DNA from: Desulfatitalea sp.
Lineage (GTDB): Bacteria > Desulfobacterota > Desulfobacteria > Desulfobacterales > Desulfosarcinaceae
Direction: 5' to 3'
DNA: 11,872 bases
Assembly (NCBI GenBank): GCA_018224505.1
Contig: JAGTVD010000399.1
Span: forward strand, 1-11,872
Position numbers and translations under genes: made by a program. The first letter of the stretch is position 1; each line of letters begins with the position of its first letter. The notes beneath the pieces are model-generated. The model made no database searches, was not told the DNA's origin, and worked only from the letters and a program-made list of their open reading frames with translations. Shown here piece after piece: positions 5,873-11,872 of the stretch.

Positions 5873-7263
5873 ACAAGGCCTTGAATCGACTCACCCAATT
5901 ACTCGACCCCCACTCGCTCGAGCTGATGGACGATCTGGAGCCAACCATACACATCCTGGTAAAAGGCGCCATCTCCGGTCGGCCGGTCTATTGCTGCTCG
6001 GGAAATCCCGACGCCAAAGGCGTTGATATCCATGAGTGCTTTCGTCGCAAAATCAACTGGCTCGAAGCCATATTGAACAAGCCCGCCCCGGTGGTCTGGC
6101 TGCACGACTTTCCGCAACAAGCCCCGGGCGGGCGCACCCCCATCCCGGCCCGTTCCGACGAACTGCTCGCTTCAAACGAATCCGGTGTCGGGCGTGCCTT
6201 CTGCCTGCAGGCCCGTCTGAACGGGATCACCCCCCAGATTTCAGCTCTTTTCAGCGATGCCGGAGCCGCCCAAACCTTTCCCGTGCGCCTGTGTGACATC
6301 ACCTTGCTGAAAAACGGATCGCACATGTGGATTGGACGTCCCGATGCCGTGAAACTCATGCTCGGCAAAGCGCCCGATCCCGAAGAGCTTGGCGGCGCGC
6401 AGATGCACTGCAAACTATCGGGCGTGGGCGATGTGCTGTTCGAACAGGACGAAGAGGCCCTTGAATGGATCAGAACATGTATCGAAAATCTGCCGTCCAC
6501 CGCCACAGCTCCGCTGCCGGTCCATCCACCCGTTCCACCCGCTCTGAGCGGCGAACAGATTGCGGCCATGGTGCCTGCCGACCTCAACACGCCTTTCAAC
6601 ATGCGCCCGCTTCTCGGCGGTATTCTGGATGCCGGTTCCTGGATGGAAATTCAGGAACAGTATGCCCCGGAAATCATGACCGGACTCTGCCGCATCAACG
6701 GCATACCAGCCGGCATCCTCGCCAACAATTCGGTCGAGTGCGGCGGCGTCCTCTATCCGGAATCGTGCCGCAAAATGACCGGCTTCATTCGCTTTTGCGA
6801 CACCTACCGCATTCCCATGTTATTTCTGGCCGACAACCCCGGACTTATGGTGGGCACAGCCACCGAGCAGGCCGGGATGCTTAACGAAGCCACCGAACTG
6901 CTGCGTACACTGGCTCACTGCCGCACGCCGCGCATCTGCCTGGTCATCCGAAAAGCGTATACCGTCGGCCTCTACGCCATGTCCGGACCCGGATTTGACC
7001 CGGCCGAATTCATCGCCACGCCTCATGCCTCCATTTCTGTCTTTGGCCCCAAGGCGCTGGACTACTTTGCCGCCGACCGCACCATACCCCAAGCCGCCTT
7101 ACAGGCCATCCTTGAAATGCGGCGTCACGCCACCGAACCACGCGTTTATGAAGAAAAGGGCTACCTGAACGCTGTCGTCGAATGGCAGGACCTGCGCCCG
7201 CATCTCGAAAGCGCCATGACCAAGCTGCGTCAAGGCTTTGCAGCCCAGGGCAATCGCAAGTAG
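5869..7263 (+). CDS. Divergent acyl-CoA carboxyltransferase (carboxylase/decarboxylase beta-type subunit)
   Basis: The 464-aa protein has the two crotonase-fold halves of biotin-dependent carboxyltransferases, which move CO2 between biotin and an acyl-CoA. In the N-half, GAISGRPVYCCS (33-44) matches the G-x-I-x-G-R-P-V-Y strand, and ITPQISALFSDAGAAQTF (120-137) is the acyl-CoA oxyanion region, with AGAA instead of AGGA. LGGAQMHCKLSGVGDVLFE (174-192) matches the EELGGA-x-x-H-x-x-SG signature. In the C-half, FNMRPLL (243-249), FIRFCDTYRIPMLFLADNPG (306-325) and RKAYTVGLYAMSG (361-373) match methylcrotonyl-type enzymes, though the GG-x-Y/GNYGM oxyanion segment is altered. It is about 50 residues shorter than PccB/MmdA. 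No biotin carboxylase, biotin carrier or sodium-pump subunit lies nearby, so it may borrow partners or act on CoA esters without biotin. It starts at ATGA overlap 5869-5872 and is the last gene of the operon. Confidence 0.85.
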   Translation: MNKALNRLTQLLDPHSLELMDDLEPTIHILVKGAISGRPVYCCSGNPDAKGVDIHECFRRKINWLEAILNKPAPVVWLHDFPQQAPGGRTPIPARSDELLASNESGVGRAFCLQARLNGITPQISALFSDAGAAQTFPVRLCDITLLKNGSHMWIGRPDAVKLMLGKAPDPEELGGAQMHCKLSGVGDVLFEQDEEALEWIRTCIENLPSTATAPLPVHPPVPPALSGEQIAAMVPADLNTPFNMRPLLGGILDAGSWMEIQEQYAPEIMTGLCRINGIPAGILANNSVECGGVLYPESCRKMTGFIRFCDTYRIPMLFLADNPGLMVGTATEQAGMLNEATELLRTLAHCRTPRICLVIRKAYTVGLYAMSGPGFDPAEFIATPHASISVFGPKALDYFAADRTIPQAALQAILEMRRHATEPRVYEEKGYLNAVVEWQDLRPHLESAMTKLRQGFAAQGNRK

Positions 7264-7280
7264 CTTGGGCATCAAAAGGT

Positions 7281-7538
7281 TCAGCTGGTATCGCGGTTAC
7301 GGGGCGGCAGGTGTCGCCGACACGCATGGGCAAAGTCTTCCGGGTAGTGGCCGTTGATCCAGCGCAGTTTCGCCTCGCTGAAAGCGCCCGGCGATTCGGG
7401 CAGACGGGGCAAAAAGGTGTAAACAAGGTACTGGTCGCTCTGTCCGGCGTTAAACCGCTTGCTGTATTCGATCATCATGATCATGGTGGCGCCCATGGCC
7501 GCGAGCACCTGCATGGCCGTCAGCAAGGCCTTGTCCAC
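7281..7538 (-). CDS. Possible small protein or 3' remnant of a gene (85 aa)
   Basis: Read on the minus strand, the frame from GTG at 7538 (or ATG at 7514) to TGA at 7281 shows strongly GC-rich third codon positions and a natural amino-acid composition, so it looks truly coding. The first 25 residues form a hydrophobic, methionine-rich helix (ALLTAMQVLAAMGATMIMMI), which may be a membrane segment. The rest is soluble, with Pro-rich PRLPESPG and a KLRWINGHY motif superficially like one in glutamyl-tRNA synthetases, but the flanks do not fit that enzyme. The frame stays open upstream to 7595 without a start, straight through the inverted repeat at 7545. There is no good ribosome binding site. 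It may be a gene truncated by insertion of that element rather than an intact small gene. It converges on the carboxyltransferase gene, 17 bp apart. Function unknown. Confidence 0.4.
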   Translation of the reverse strand: MDKALLTAMQVLAAMGATMIMMIEYSKRFNAGQSDQYLVYTFLPRLPESPGAFSEAKLRWINGHYPEDFAHACRRHLPPRNRDTS

Positions 7539-7544
7539 GGTTGT

Positions 7545-7633
7545 GGGGACGTACGTTAGTTTTTCAGATTCAAAGTCTATATTTGCGCCTCTTGTCTAAT
7601 TCTTTTAGAAAAACTGGATATCTAACGTACCCC
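7545..7633. repeat. Nested imperfect inverted repeat, possible small mobile-element remnant
   Basis: GTACGTTAG (7551-7559) pairs perfectly with CTAACGTAC (7622-7630), flanked outside by GGGG (7545-7548) and CCC (7631-7633). Inside, GTTTTTC (7559-7565) pairs with GAAAAAC (7608-7614). The arms enclose about 40 AT-rich bases, so the whole 89-bp unit could fold as a long hairpin. This is the layout of a miniature inverted-repeat element or REP-type palindrome. It is not a terminator (the outer arms end in C runs) and not an integron attC (the core orientation is wrong). No target-site duplication is evident. Confidence 0.5.
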
Positions 7634-7692
7634 AATTTCCCTCACCAATTCAAATGCTCTTAAAAGGGAAATGTTAAAAGATGAAGGGCCCC

Positions 7693-7733
7693 GATGGTCC
7701 TCGTCCACGATGGTCCCGTCCCTGTTGGTCCCC
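7693..7733. repeat. Short degenerate tandem repeat
   Basis: About two and a half units of 15-16 bases are visible: GATGGTCCTCGTCCAC, GATGGTCCCGTCCCT, then GTTGGTCCCCC. The core is G-A/T-TGGTCC with C-rich tails. No reading frame of note runs through it and no function is evident. Confidence 0.5.
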
Positions 7734-8244
7734 CGGTGCCACTGCTCTTGCGATGCGTGCCATGCAAGCTACAACTCAAAATAAATTCTGTAGGCTTTAT
7801 TGTCTATTAAAAACTTGAGTCCAAACGTTGCATAAAGGGAAGTTGCCAAGAAAGCGCATTCGGAGAGAAGTTAAAGCATGCTCGCAAAAATATCGATCGC
7901 CTCAAGACGATATTGAGCAAAAATGGGTTTCAGGAAGATTCAGGATAACGCTATTGTATCGGCGGTTGGCGTTCGGACTTTAGGGTTTTGTCAGCCGACT
8001 TCATCTTTTGCGGTTGGCGGTTGGAGGGGCAAAGGTTAATGAACCTGGAGATCTTCAACCTTGATTCCGGCGCCCATCCGACCGCCCGGGCAACAGGGGG
8101 GCAAGCATCTAAAAACGTATGGCTTTAAGCATATGGTGCATATTTTTCTTCACTAACGGGATGGATCGTCCGATATTAATTCAATGCTGCAGGCTGTAGA
8201 AGGCAACACAGGCATGCCGCTTGCGGGCGACTTTCCGGATTCTT

Positions 8245-8250
8245 GAGGGA
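8245..8250 (+). promoter_or_regulatory. Ribosome binding site fixing the cstA start
   Basis: GAGGGA lies four bases before the ATG at 8255. It overlaps the alternative in-frame TTG at 8243, which would add four residues (MRET), so the ATG is preferred. Confidence 0.7.
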
Positions 8251-8254
8251 AACG

Positions 8255-9670
8255 ATGACGATCCTGCTTTTATGTATCGGATTACTCATTCTGGGCTATT
8301 TTACCTATGGGCGGTTCGTCGACAGAATCTTCGGTCCGGATCGTTCCAGACCCACACCTTGCTCGACCATGGCCGACGGGGTGGACTATATCGCAATGCC
8401 CGCCTGGAAGGTCTTCTTCATTCAGCTTCTGGATATTGCCGGCATCGGCCCGATCTTCGGACCGATTCTGGGTGCGCTCTACGGCCCGGTGGCTCTGGTC
8501 TGGATTGTGGTGGGGGCGATTTTTGCCGGCGCGGTCCACGATTATTTCAGCGGTATGCTTTCGGTACGCAACAAGGGGGCATCGCTTCCCGATGTGGTTG
8601 GCGCCTTTCTGGGCCACAAAGCCAGATGGGTGATGCGTTTTTTCTCCCTGTTGCTGTTGTTGCTGGTAGGTGTAGTATTCGTACTCAGCCCGGCTCATCT
8701 GCTGGGCAATCTGACCGGCTTGAATGTTCACCTCTTGGTAATCTGCATCTTTGGCTACTATTTCCTCGCCACCATCCTGCCCATTGACAAGCTCATCGGC
8801 CGCTTATACCCCTTTTTCGGCGCTCTCTTACTGTTCATGACCCTGGGAGTGTTTCTAGGCATGACTCTGGGGGACATTTCGATCCTGCCGAACCTGGACG
8901 TTACCGTGAACACCCACCCGCAGGGCCTGCCTATATGGCCGCTGCTGTTCATCACCCTGTCCTGTGGGGCCATCAGCGGGTTTCATTCCACACAGTCCCC
9001 GCTGATGGCACGCTGCATTGGCAATGAATCAAGCGGGCGCCTGGTGTTCTACGGGGCAATGATCGCCGAGGGGATCATTGCCCTGGTCTGGGCTGCGGCT
9101 GGAATGACCCTCTTCCACGGACCGGATGCCTTGTACCAGGTCATCCAGAGTGGTACGCCCTCCCTGGTCGTGGACCAGGTCTGCCGCACCTTGCTCGGCC
9201 CGGTGGGTGGATTTCTGGCGATTCTGGCGGTGATTATCCTGCCCATCACCTCCGGCGACACGGCCTTCCGCTCCAGTCGCCTGATCCTCGCTGAAACTTT
9301 TACCCTACCCCAGATCAAGGCGACCCAAAGACTGCTCCTGGCCATACCACTGTTCATCCTGGCATTTTTTGTTTCCACCCAGGACTTTGAACTCATCTGG
9401 CGCTATTTCGGTTGGAGTAATCAGACATTGGCTATGTTGGTGCTCTGGTCTGCGGCGATTTTTCTGCGTCAACGCGGGAAACTCCATTGGATTGCTTCTA
9501 TCCCGGCCATGTTCATGACTGCGGTGAGTGTCTCCTTTATTCTCCAGGCATCCATCGGCTTTAATCTCCCACCGGGACTCTCCAACAGCGCTGGACTGGT
9601 CGCGACAGTAGCAACATTAGTTACTTTCCTTCGCTTTATCTCGCGACCCTTGATCGCAAAGTCACCATAA
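8255..9670 (+). CDS. cstA: CstA-family carbon starvation / pyruvate-peptide transporter, short form
   Basis: The 471-aa product is a polytopic inner-membrane protein with roughly twelve or more hydrophobic segments. Family landmarks are the N-terminal YGRFVDRIFGPD (about residues 15-26), DGVDYIAMPAWKVFFIQLLD (about 42-61), GIGPIFGPILGALYGP just after, and AGAVHDYFSGMLSVRNKG (about 90-107). Later the family glycine/serine stretches SCGAISGFHSTQSP and LPITSGDTAFRSSR appear. It is much shorter than E. coli CstA/BtsT (about 700 aa) and fits the compact CstA form found in many anaerobes. Characterised relatives take up pyruvate, and genetic work linked CstA to peptide use in carbon starvation. The actual substrate here is inferred. 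It precedes an exported PepD-like dipeptidase by 65 bp, probably in the same transcript. Confidence 0.9.
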   Translation: MTILLLCIGLLILGYFTYGRFVDRIFGPDRSRPTPCSTMADGVDYIAMPAWKVFFIQLLDIAGIGPIFGPILGALYGPVALVWIVVGAIFAGAVHDYFSGMLSVRNKGASLPDVVGAFLGHKARWVMRFFSLLLLLLVGVVFVLSPAHLLGNLTGLNVHLLVICIFGYYFLATILPIDKLIGRLYPFFGALLLFMTLGVFLGMTLGDISILPNLDVTVNTHPQGLPIWPLLFITLSCGAISGFHSTQSPLMARCIGNESSGRLVFYGAMIAEGIIALVWAAAGMTLFHGPDALYQVIQSGTPSLVVDQVCRTLLGPVGGFLAILAVIILPITSGDTAFRSSRLILAETFTLPQIKATQRLLLAIPLFILAFFVSTQDFELIWRYFGWSNQTLAMLVLWSAAIFLRQRGKLHWIASIPAMFMTAVSVSFILQASIGFNLPPGLSNSAGLVATVATLVTFLRFISRPLIAKSP

Positions 9671-9725
9671 GCATGAACCATCATCACCAGCACAAGGTTG
9701 ACAGATTTTTAATGAGCATCTTAAA

Positions 9726-9731
9726 AGAGGA
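9726..9731 (+). promoter_or_regulatory. Ribosome binding site fixing the pepD-like start
   Basis: AGAGGA is placed four bases before ATG 9736. The in-frame ATG at 9673 has no such site and would put a His-rich polar tail in front of a clear signal peptide, so 9736 is preferred. Confidence 0.65.
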
Positions 9732-9735
9732 TCTC

Positions 9736-11295
9736 ATGAAACGATTAAAATGGTTTCTGTTCGGCACCCTGGTCATCGTGGCCACACTCCAGATCTGCTT
9801 TGAATCATCGTCTGCAATAGCGCAGACCGACAGCAGTGCCAAAATGGGGCCGATTCCGGCTGACGGCGGCACGGACACCATACGCATTTTGGCCATTTTC
9901 GAGGCCATCAGCCAGGTGCCCCGCTGCTCCAAGGACGAGGAGCGCATTTCGGCCTGGCTGGTGCAATGGGCCGAGGAGCGAGGCTTTTCAGTCAAAACCG
10001 ACGCGTTCAATAACGCCCTGATTTCCATTCCAGCCAGTGAAGGTTATGCCAACGCGCCGGTGGTAGCCCTGCAGGCGCACATGGACATGGTCTGCCAGAA
10101 GACCACTGATTCAGACCACGATTTCACCACCGACCCCATCCACCTGGTGCGGGATGGCGAATGGCTGCAGGCCAAGGAGACCACTCTGGGCGCGGACAAT
10201 GGGATCGGCATGGCCATTGCCCTGTTTCTGGCTGATGAACCAGCGCTGAAGCGTCCGGCCCTGGAGTTGCTCTTCACTACGGACGAAGAGGTGGATATGT
10301 CCGGTGCGGAAGGTCTGGCCGAGGACGCCTTGCGCGCCCGGCGGCTCATCAACATTGACTCCGAAACCGAGGGCGTCGTGACCCTGGGCGCGGCCGGCGG
10401 GTTGAAGATGGAAATCATGCTTCCCCTGAGCTTTGCCCCCCTTGCCCCCGGACAGAAGATGTCCCTGCGCGTGGATGGTCTGTTGGGTGGACACTCCGGC
10501 GTTGAAATTCACAAGAACCGCGCCAATGCCAACGTCCTCATCGCCAGGATCATGGAAAAGGCCGTGCCGTTTCGGTTAATCAGCTTTAGCGGGGGCTCTG
10601 CGGACAACGTTATTACCTTAGCCTCGGATCTGGTCTTTGCCCTGGCTTCTGAGCATGAGGATGACTTGAAGGCCAGGATCGCCACTTTTGAGCAGGAAAT
10701 CCGCCAAGAATATCCTGAAGAAATCGGCCTTTCCGTGACCTTGCAACCCGTTTCTGCTGGAGCAGACACGGCCCTTTCCGAAACCGACAGTGCGCACGTG
10801 ATCGATTTGGTTCTGGCCATCCCGCAGGGTGTGGTCGAATGGTCCGAGGCTTTTCCTGGTCTTCCTGAAACATCCAACAATATCGGCATCCTGCAAACCA
10901 CGGACACCTCCCTTGAGCTGACGGTTTTTCACCGTAGTTTCAGCCGGGACCAATTAGAAGGCCTGGCCCGGGCAATTGAACGGACTGCGGCTGATGCCGG
11001 AGCGGTATCCAACCGCCGCAGCCAGTTCCCCACCTGGGCCCCCAACCCTGACGCCTTGCTTTACAAGAAAGCTCTGGCTACCTACGAACGTGTTTTTAAC
11101 ACCCCGCTCCAGACCGAGGTGGTCCATGCCGGCCTGGAATGCGGCTTTATCGCCGAAAAATACCCCCACATTGAAATCATCTCCATCGGCCCGACCATGG
11201 AATACGTGCATACCCCCAAGGAACGCTTGTATGTACCGTCGCTGGAGGGTGCCGCTTTATTTCTTAGAGAATTATTGAAGGATCTTGGCGAGTAG
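9736..11295 (+). CDS. pepD: PepD-type Xaa-His dipeptidase (M20 family) with signal peptide
   Basis: This metallopeptidase family cleaves dipeptides such as Xaa-His using two metal ions. All key residues are visible in the 519-aa product: AHMDMV (H115, D117), LGADNGIGMA (bridging D154), TTDEEVDMSGAEGL (general base E184, metal-binding E185), INIDSETEG (D208), LLGGHSGVEIHKNRANAN in the lid domain, HAGLECGF near the C-terminus, and H492 in YVHTPKERL. Length minus the leader equals E. coli PepD (485 aa). Residues 1-30 form a Sec-type signal peptide: basic MKRLK, a hydrophobic core LFGTLVIVATLQIC, then SSSAIA with likely cleavage after Ala29. Cys21 is not in a good lipobox because Ile precedes it. 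Known PepD enzymes are cytoplasmic, so export is unusual. With CstA just upstream it suggests periplasmic dipeptide hydrolysis followed by uptake. Confidence 0.88.
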   Translation: MKRLKWFLFGTLVIVATLQICFESSSAIAQTDSSAKMGPIPADGGTDTIRILAIFEAISQVPRCSKDEERISAWLVQWAEERGFSVKTDAFNNALISIPASEGYANAPVVALQAHMDMVCQKTTDSDHDFTTDPIHLVRDGEWLQAKETTLGADNGIGMAIALFLADEPALKRPALELLFTTDEEVDMSGAEGLAEDALRARRLINIDSETEGVVTLGAAGGLKMEIMLPLSFAPLAPGQKMSLRVDGLLGGHSGVEIHKNRANANVLIARIMEKAVPFRLISFSGGSADNVITLASDLVFALASEHEDDLKARIATFEQEIRQEYPEEIGLSVTLQPVSAGADTALSETDSAHVIDLVLAIPQGVVEWSEAFPGLPETSNNIGILQTTDTSLELTVFHRSFSRDQLEGLARAIERTAADAGAVSNRRSQFPTWAPNPDALLYKKALATYERVFNTPLQTEVVHAGLECGFIAEKYPHIEIISIGPTMEYVHTPKERLYVPSLEGAALFLRELLKDLGE

Positions 11296-11305
11296 GAAGA
11301 CTCCA

Positions 11306-11328
11306 TGGGACACCGGCGCGGTATCCCA
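11306..11328 (+). terminator. Hairpin after the dipeptidase gene, possible terminator
   Basis: TGGGACACC (11306-11314) pairs with GGTATCCCA (11320-11328) around a 5-base GGCGC loop, with one C-A mismatch. It starts 11 bp after the stop codon. No T-run follows, so intrinsic termination is uncertain. It may instead protect the 3' end of the mRNA. Confidence 0.35.
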
Positions 11329-11453
11329 CCAGTTGACCCGATAATACATCGATATACCCATGGATTTAGAAGATGTGCCGCGAGGCTTGGAACAAAATGG
11401 AATCCCGCATGAAGGCAAACAGTGAAGCACCAACCTGAAAAGGAGTAATACCC

Positions 11454-11591
11454 ATGAATACAACGTCTCGCTTGTCCCGTTATTTCGGCCTGGCTGGAGC
11501 CCTGCTGAGCCTGGCTCTTTTCCTGTCTGCCCCGGCCTTGGCCGGAACGGTGGATCACCAGAAACAGATGGAGCGGCTGAACACTTTTTGA
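11454..11591 (+). CDS. 45-aa Sec-signal peptide ORF, possibly frameshifted gene
   Basis: A strong AGGAG (11441-11445) sits eight bases before ATG 11454. The product starts with a textbook signal peptide: basic MNTTSRLSRY, hydrophobic LAGALLSLALFLSA, then APALA with cleavage before Gly-Thr. Only about 14 mature residues (GTVDHQKQMERLNTF) remain before TGA at 11589-11591. A shift into the next frame near the run of T at 11584-11588 would continue as FLKIESKSALGQQWKVASP, then stop at 11642-11644, which reads like natural protein. Hence either a genuine tiny exported peptide or a gene broken by a one-base frameshift. Function unknown. It lies 158 bp downstream of the dipeptidase gene. Confidence 0.55.
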   Translation: MNTTSRLSRYFGLAGALLSLALFLSAPALAGTVDHQKQMERLNTF

Positions 11592-11672
11592 AAATTGAGA
11601 GCAAAAGTGCCCTGGGGCAACAATGGAAGGTGGCAAGCCCATAAACCCGGATGGATTACGGTGGTGACTGGT

Positions 11673-11872
11673 ATGACCAGACGAAGAACGTTATCAATCC
11701 TTGTTGTTTTTTATTTCACCATTCTCATCGCTGCCTGCGGTGGTGATTCCCATGATCGCTCATCCTCTGAGTTAAGTCTTCAGGAGCAATATGAGAACGC
11801 TGTCATTGATGCCAGTATTGCTGAAGCATCAGAGATATGGCGTTACCTCACGCCCATCAACAATGACAATCC
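11673..11872 (+). CDS. Lipoprotein, N-terminal part (runs off the window)
   Basis: The frame from ATG 11673 is open to the window end (66 codons). MTRRRTLSILVVFYFTILIA is a basic-then-hydrophobic leader ending in the lipobox I-A-A-C (residues 19-22), so Cys22 is probably lipidated and the protein anchored in a membrane facing the periplasm. Gly23-Gly24-Asp25 follow, which would not favour inner-membrane retention by the enterobacterial rule. The mature part seen so far is acidic and helical (LSLQEQYENAVIDASIAEAS), then EIWRYLTPINNDNP. The ribosome binding site is weak (GGTGGTGA, 11659-11666). Because no stop lies in the window the family cannot be named. It is in the same frame as the 45-aa ORF, separated by a single in-frame TGA, which is probably coincidental. 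Confidence 0.65.
   Translation, partial: MTRRRTLSILVVFYFTILIAACGGDSHDRSSSELSLQEQYENAVIDASIAEASEIWRYLTPINNDN

Larger units (their letters stand above)
7264..8254. other. Long gene-poor spacer between the two modules
   Basis: About 990 bp separate the carboxyltransferase stop from cstA. The first 275 bp carry a plausible minus-strand ORF. Then come a nested inverted repeat (7545-7633), a degenerate tandem repeat (7693-7733) and AT-rich sequence from about 7750 to 7930. After that, GC-rich scraps contain GCGGTTGGCG twice (around 7961 and 8010). No tRNA, CRISPR or convincing plus-strand gene was found. Short open frames in 7830-7960 and at 8039 lack ribosome binding sites. No clear terminator follows the carboxyltransferase gene. 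The cstA promoter must lie in the right part of this spacer but no strong consensus is visible. Confidence 0.6.

Noticed and set aside
7545..7633. Integron attC site
   Set aside because: The GTTAG/CTAAC cores point in the opposite orientation to attC (RYYYAAC...GTTRRRY), and there is no integrase or cassette structure.
7830..7970. Overlapping open frames in the spacer, one ending in a basic helical stretch (ARKNIDRLKTILSKNGFQED)
   Set aside because: Neither frame has a start codon with a ribosome binding site and both are shorter than 50 codons. It could be a gene scrap but there is not enough to annotate.
8039..8128. 29-codon ORF starting MNLEIFNLDSG
   Set aside because: Too short, no ribosome binding site and no recognisable product.
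8221..8787. Long plus-strand frame overlapping the first part of cstA
   Set aside because: It is out of frame with a clear membrane transporter, and its translation shows arginine/glycine-rich shadow composition.
9698..9726. TTGACA-N17-TTAAAA as a promoter for the dipeptidase gene
   Set aside because: The -10 match is poor (three of six), and transcription would start only a few bases before the ATG, removing the good ribosome binding site from the mRNA.
11651..11746. Short ORF starting MDYGGDWYDQ overlapping the lipoprotein start
   Set aside because: It overlaps the better-supported lipoprotein leader in another frame and turns into low-complexity Cys/Phe/His residues before stopping.

Overview
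The window looks like a Gram-negative, probably anaerobic or facultative proteobacterium-like genome. My best guess is the former Deltaproteobacteria (Desulfobacterota), but this rests only on protein style: a short-form CstA, an anti-sigma-like/GNAT fusion, lipoprotein and Sec signals. No phylogenetic marker is present. Genes are densely packed and nearly all on the + strand, with moderately high GC and AT-richer intergenic stretches.

Left edge (1-573): the 3' end of a gene whose C-terminal domain resembles that of the large GNAT-fusion protein encoded further right. It is followed by a 281-bp gap with a telomere-like G-tract repeat (383-408), two TTGACA boxes and a small inverted repeat that together could form a promoter/operator.

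Central operon (574-7263): six co-directional genes, five of them joined by stop/start overlaps or nearly so. They encode (1) a PaaK-like adenylate-forming acyl/aryl-CoA ligase, (2) an MFS transporter, (3) a ThiF/MoeB-type E1-like adenylyltransferase, (4) a 115-aa protein I do not recognise, (5) a fusion of a degenerate RsbW-like kinase fold, a GNAT acetyltransferase and a C-terminal domain shared with the left-edge gene, and (6) a divergent stand-alone acyl-CoA carboxyltransferase. I know no characterised pathway with this set. It reads like a small-molecule (or peptide/protein modification) biosynthesis and export cluster: the ligase activates an acid, the carboxyltransferase alters an acyl-CoA, the E1 adenylates a carboxylate, the GNAT transfers an acyl group and the MFS protein exports or imports. 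This is the candidate undescribed system.

Spacer (7264-8254): about 990 bp holding one plausible short minus-strand ORF (7281-7538), an imperfect nested inverted repeat (7545-7633) abutting its 5' end, a short degenerate tandem repeat (7693-7733) and otherwise AT-rich sequence without convincing genes. It looks like a recombination scar or boundary.

Right module (8255-11872): a short-form CstA carbon-starvation/pyruvate-peptide transporter, then a PepD-type Xaa-His dipeptidase (M20) that carries a signal peptide, unlike the usual cytoplasmic enzyme. A 45-aa Sec-signal ORF follows (possibly a frameshifted gene), and then the start of a lipoprotein gene that runs off the window. Together these suggest extracytoplasmic peptide hydrolysis coupled to uptake of the products.
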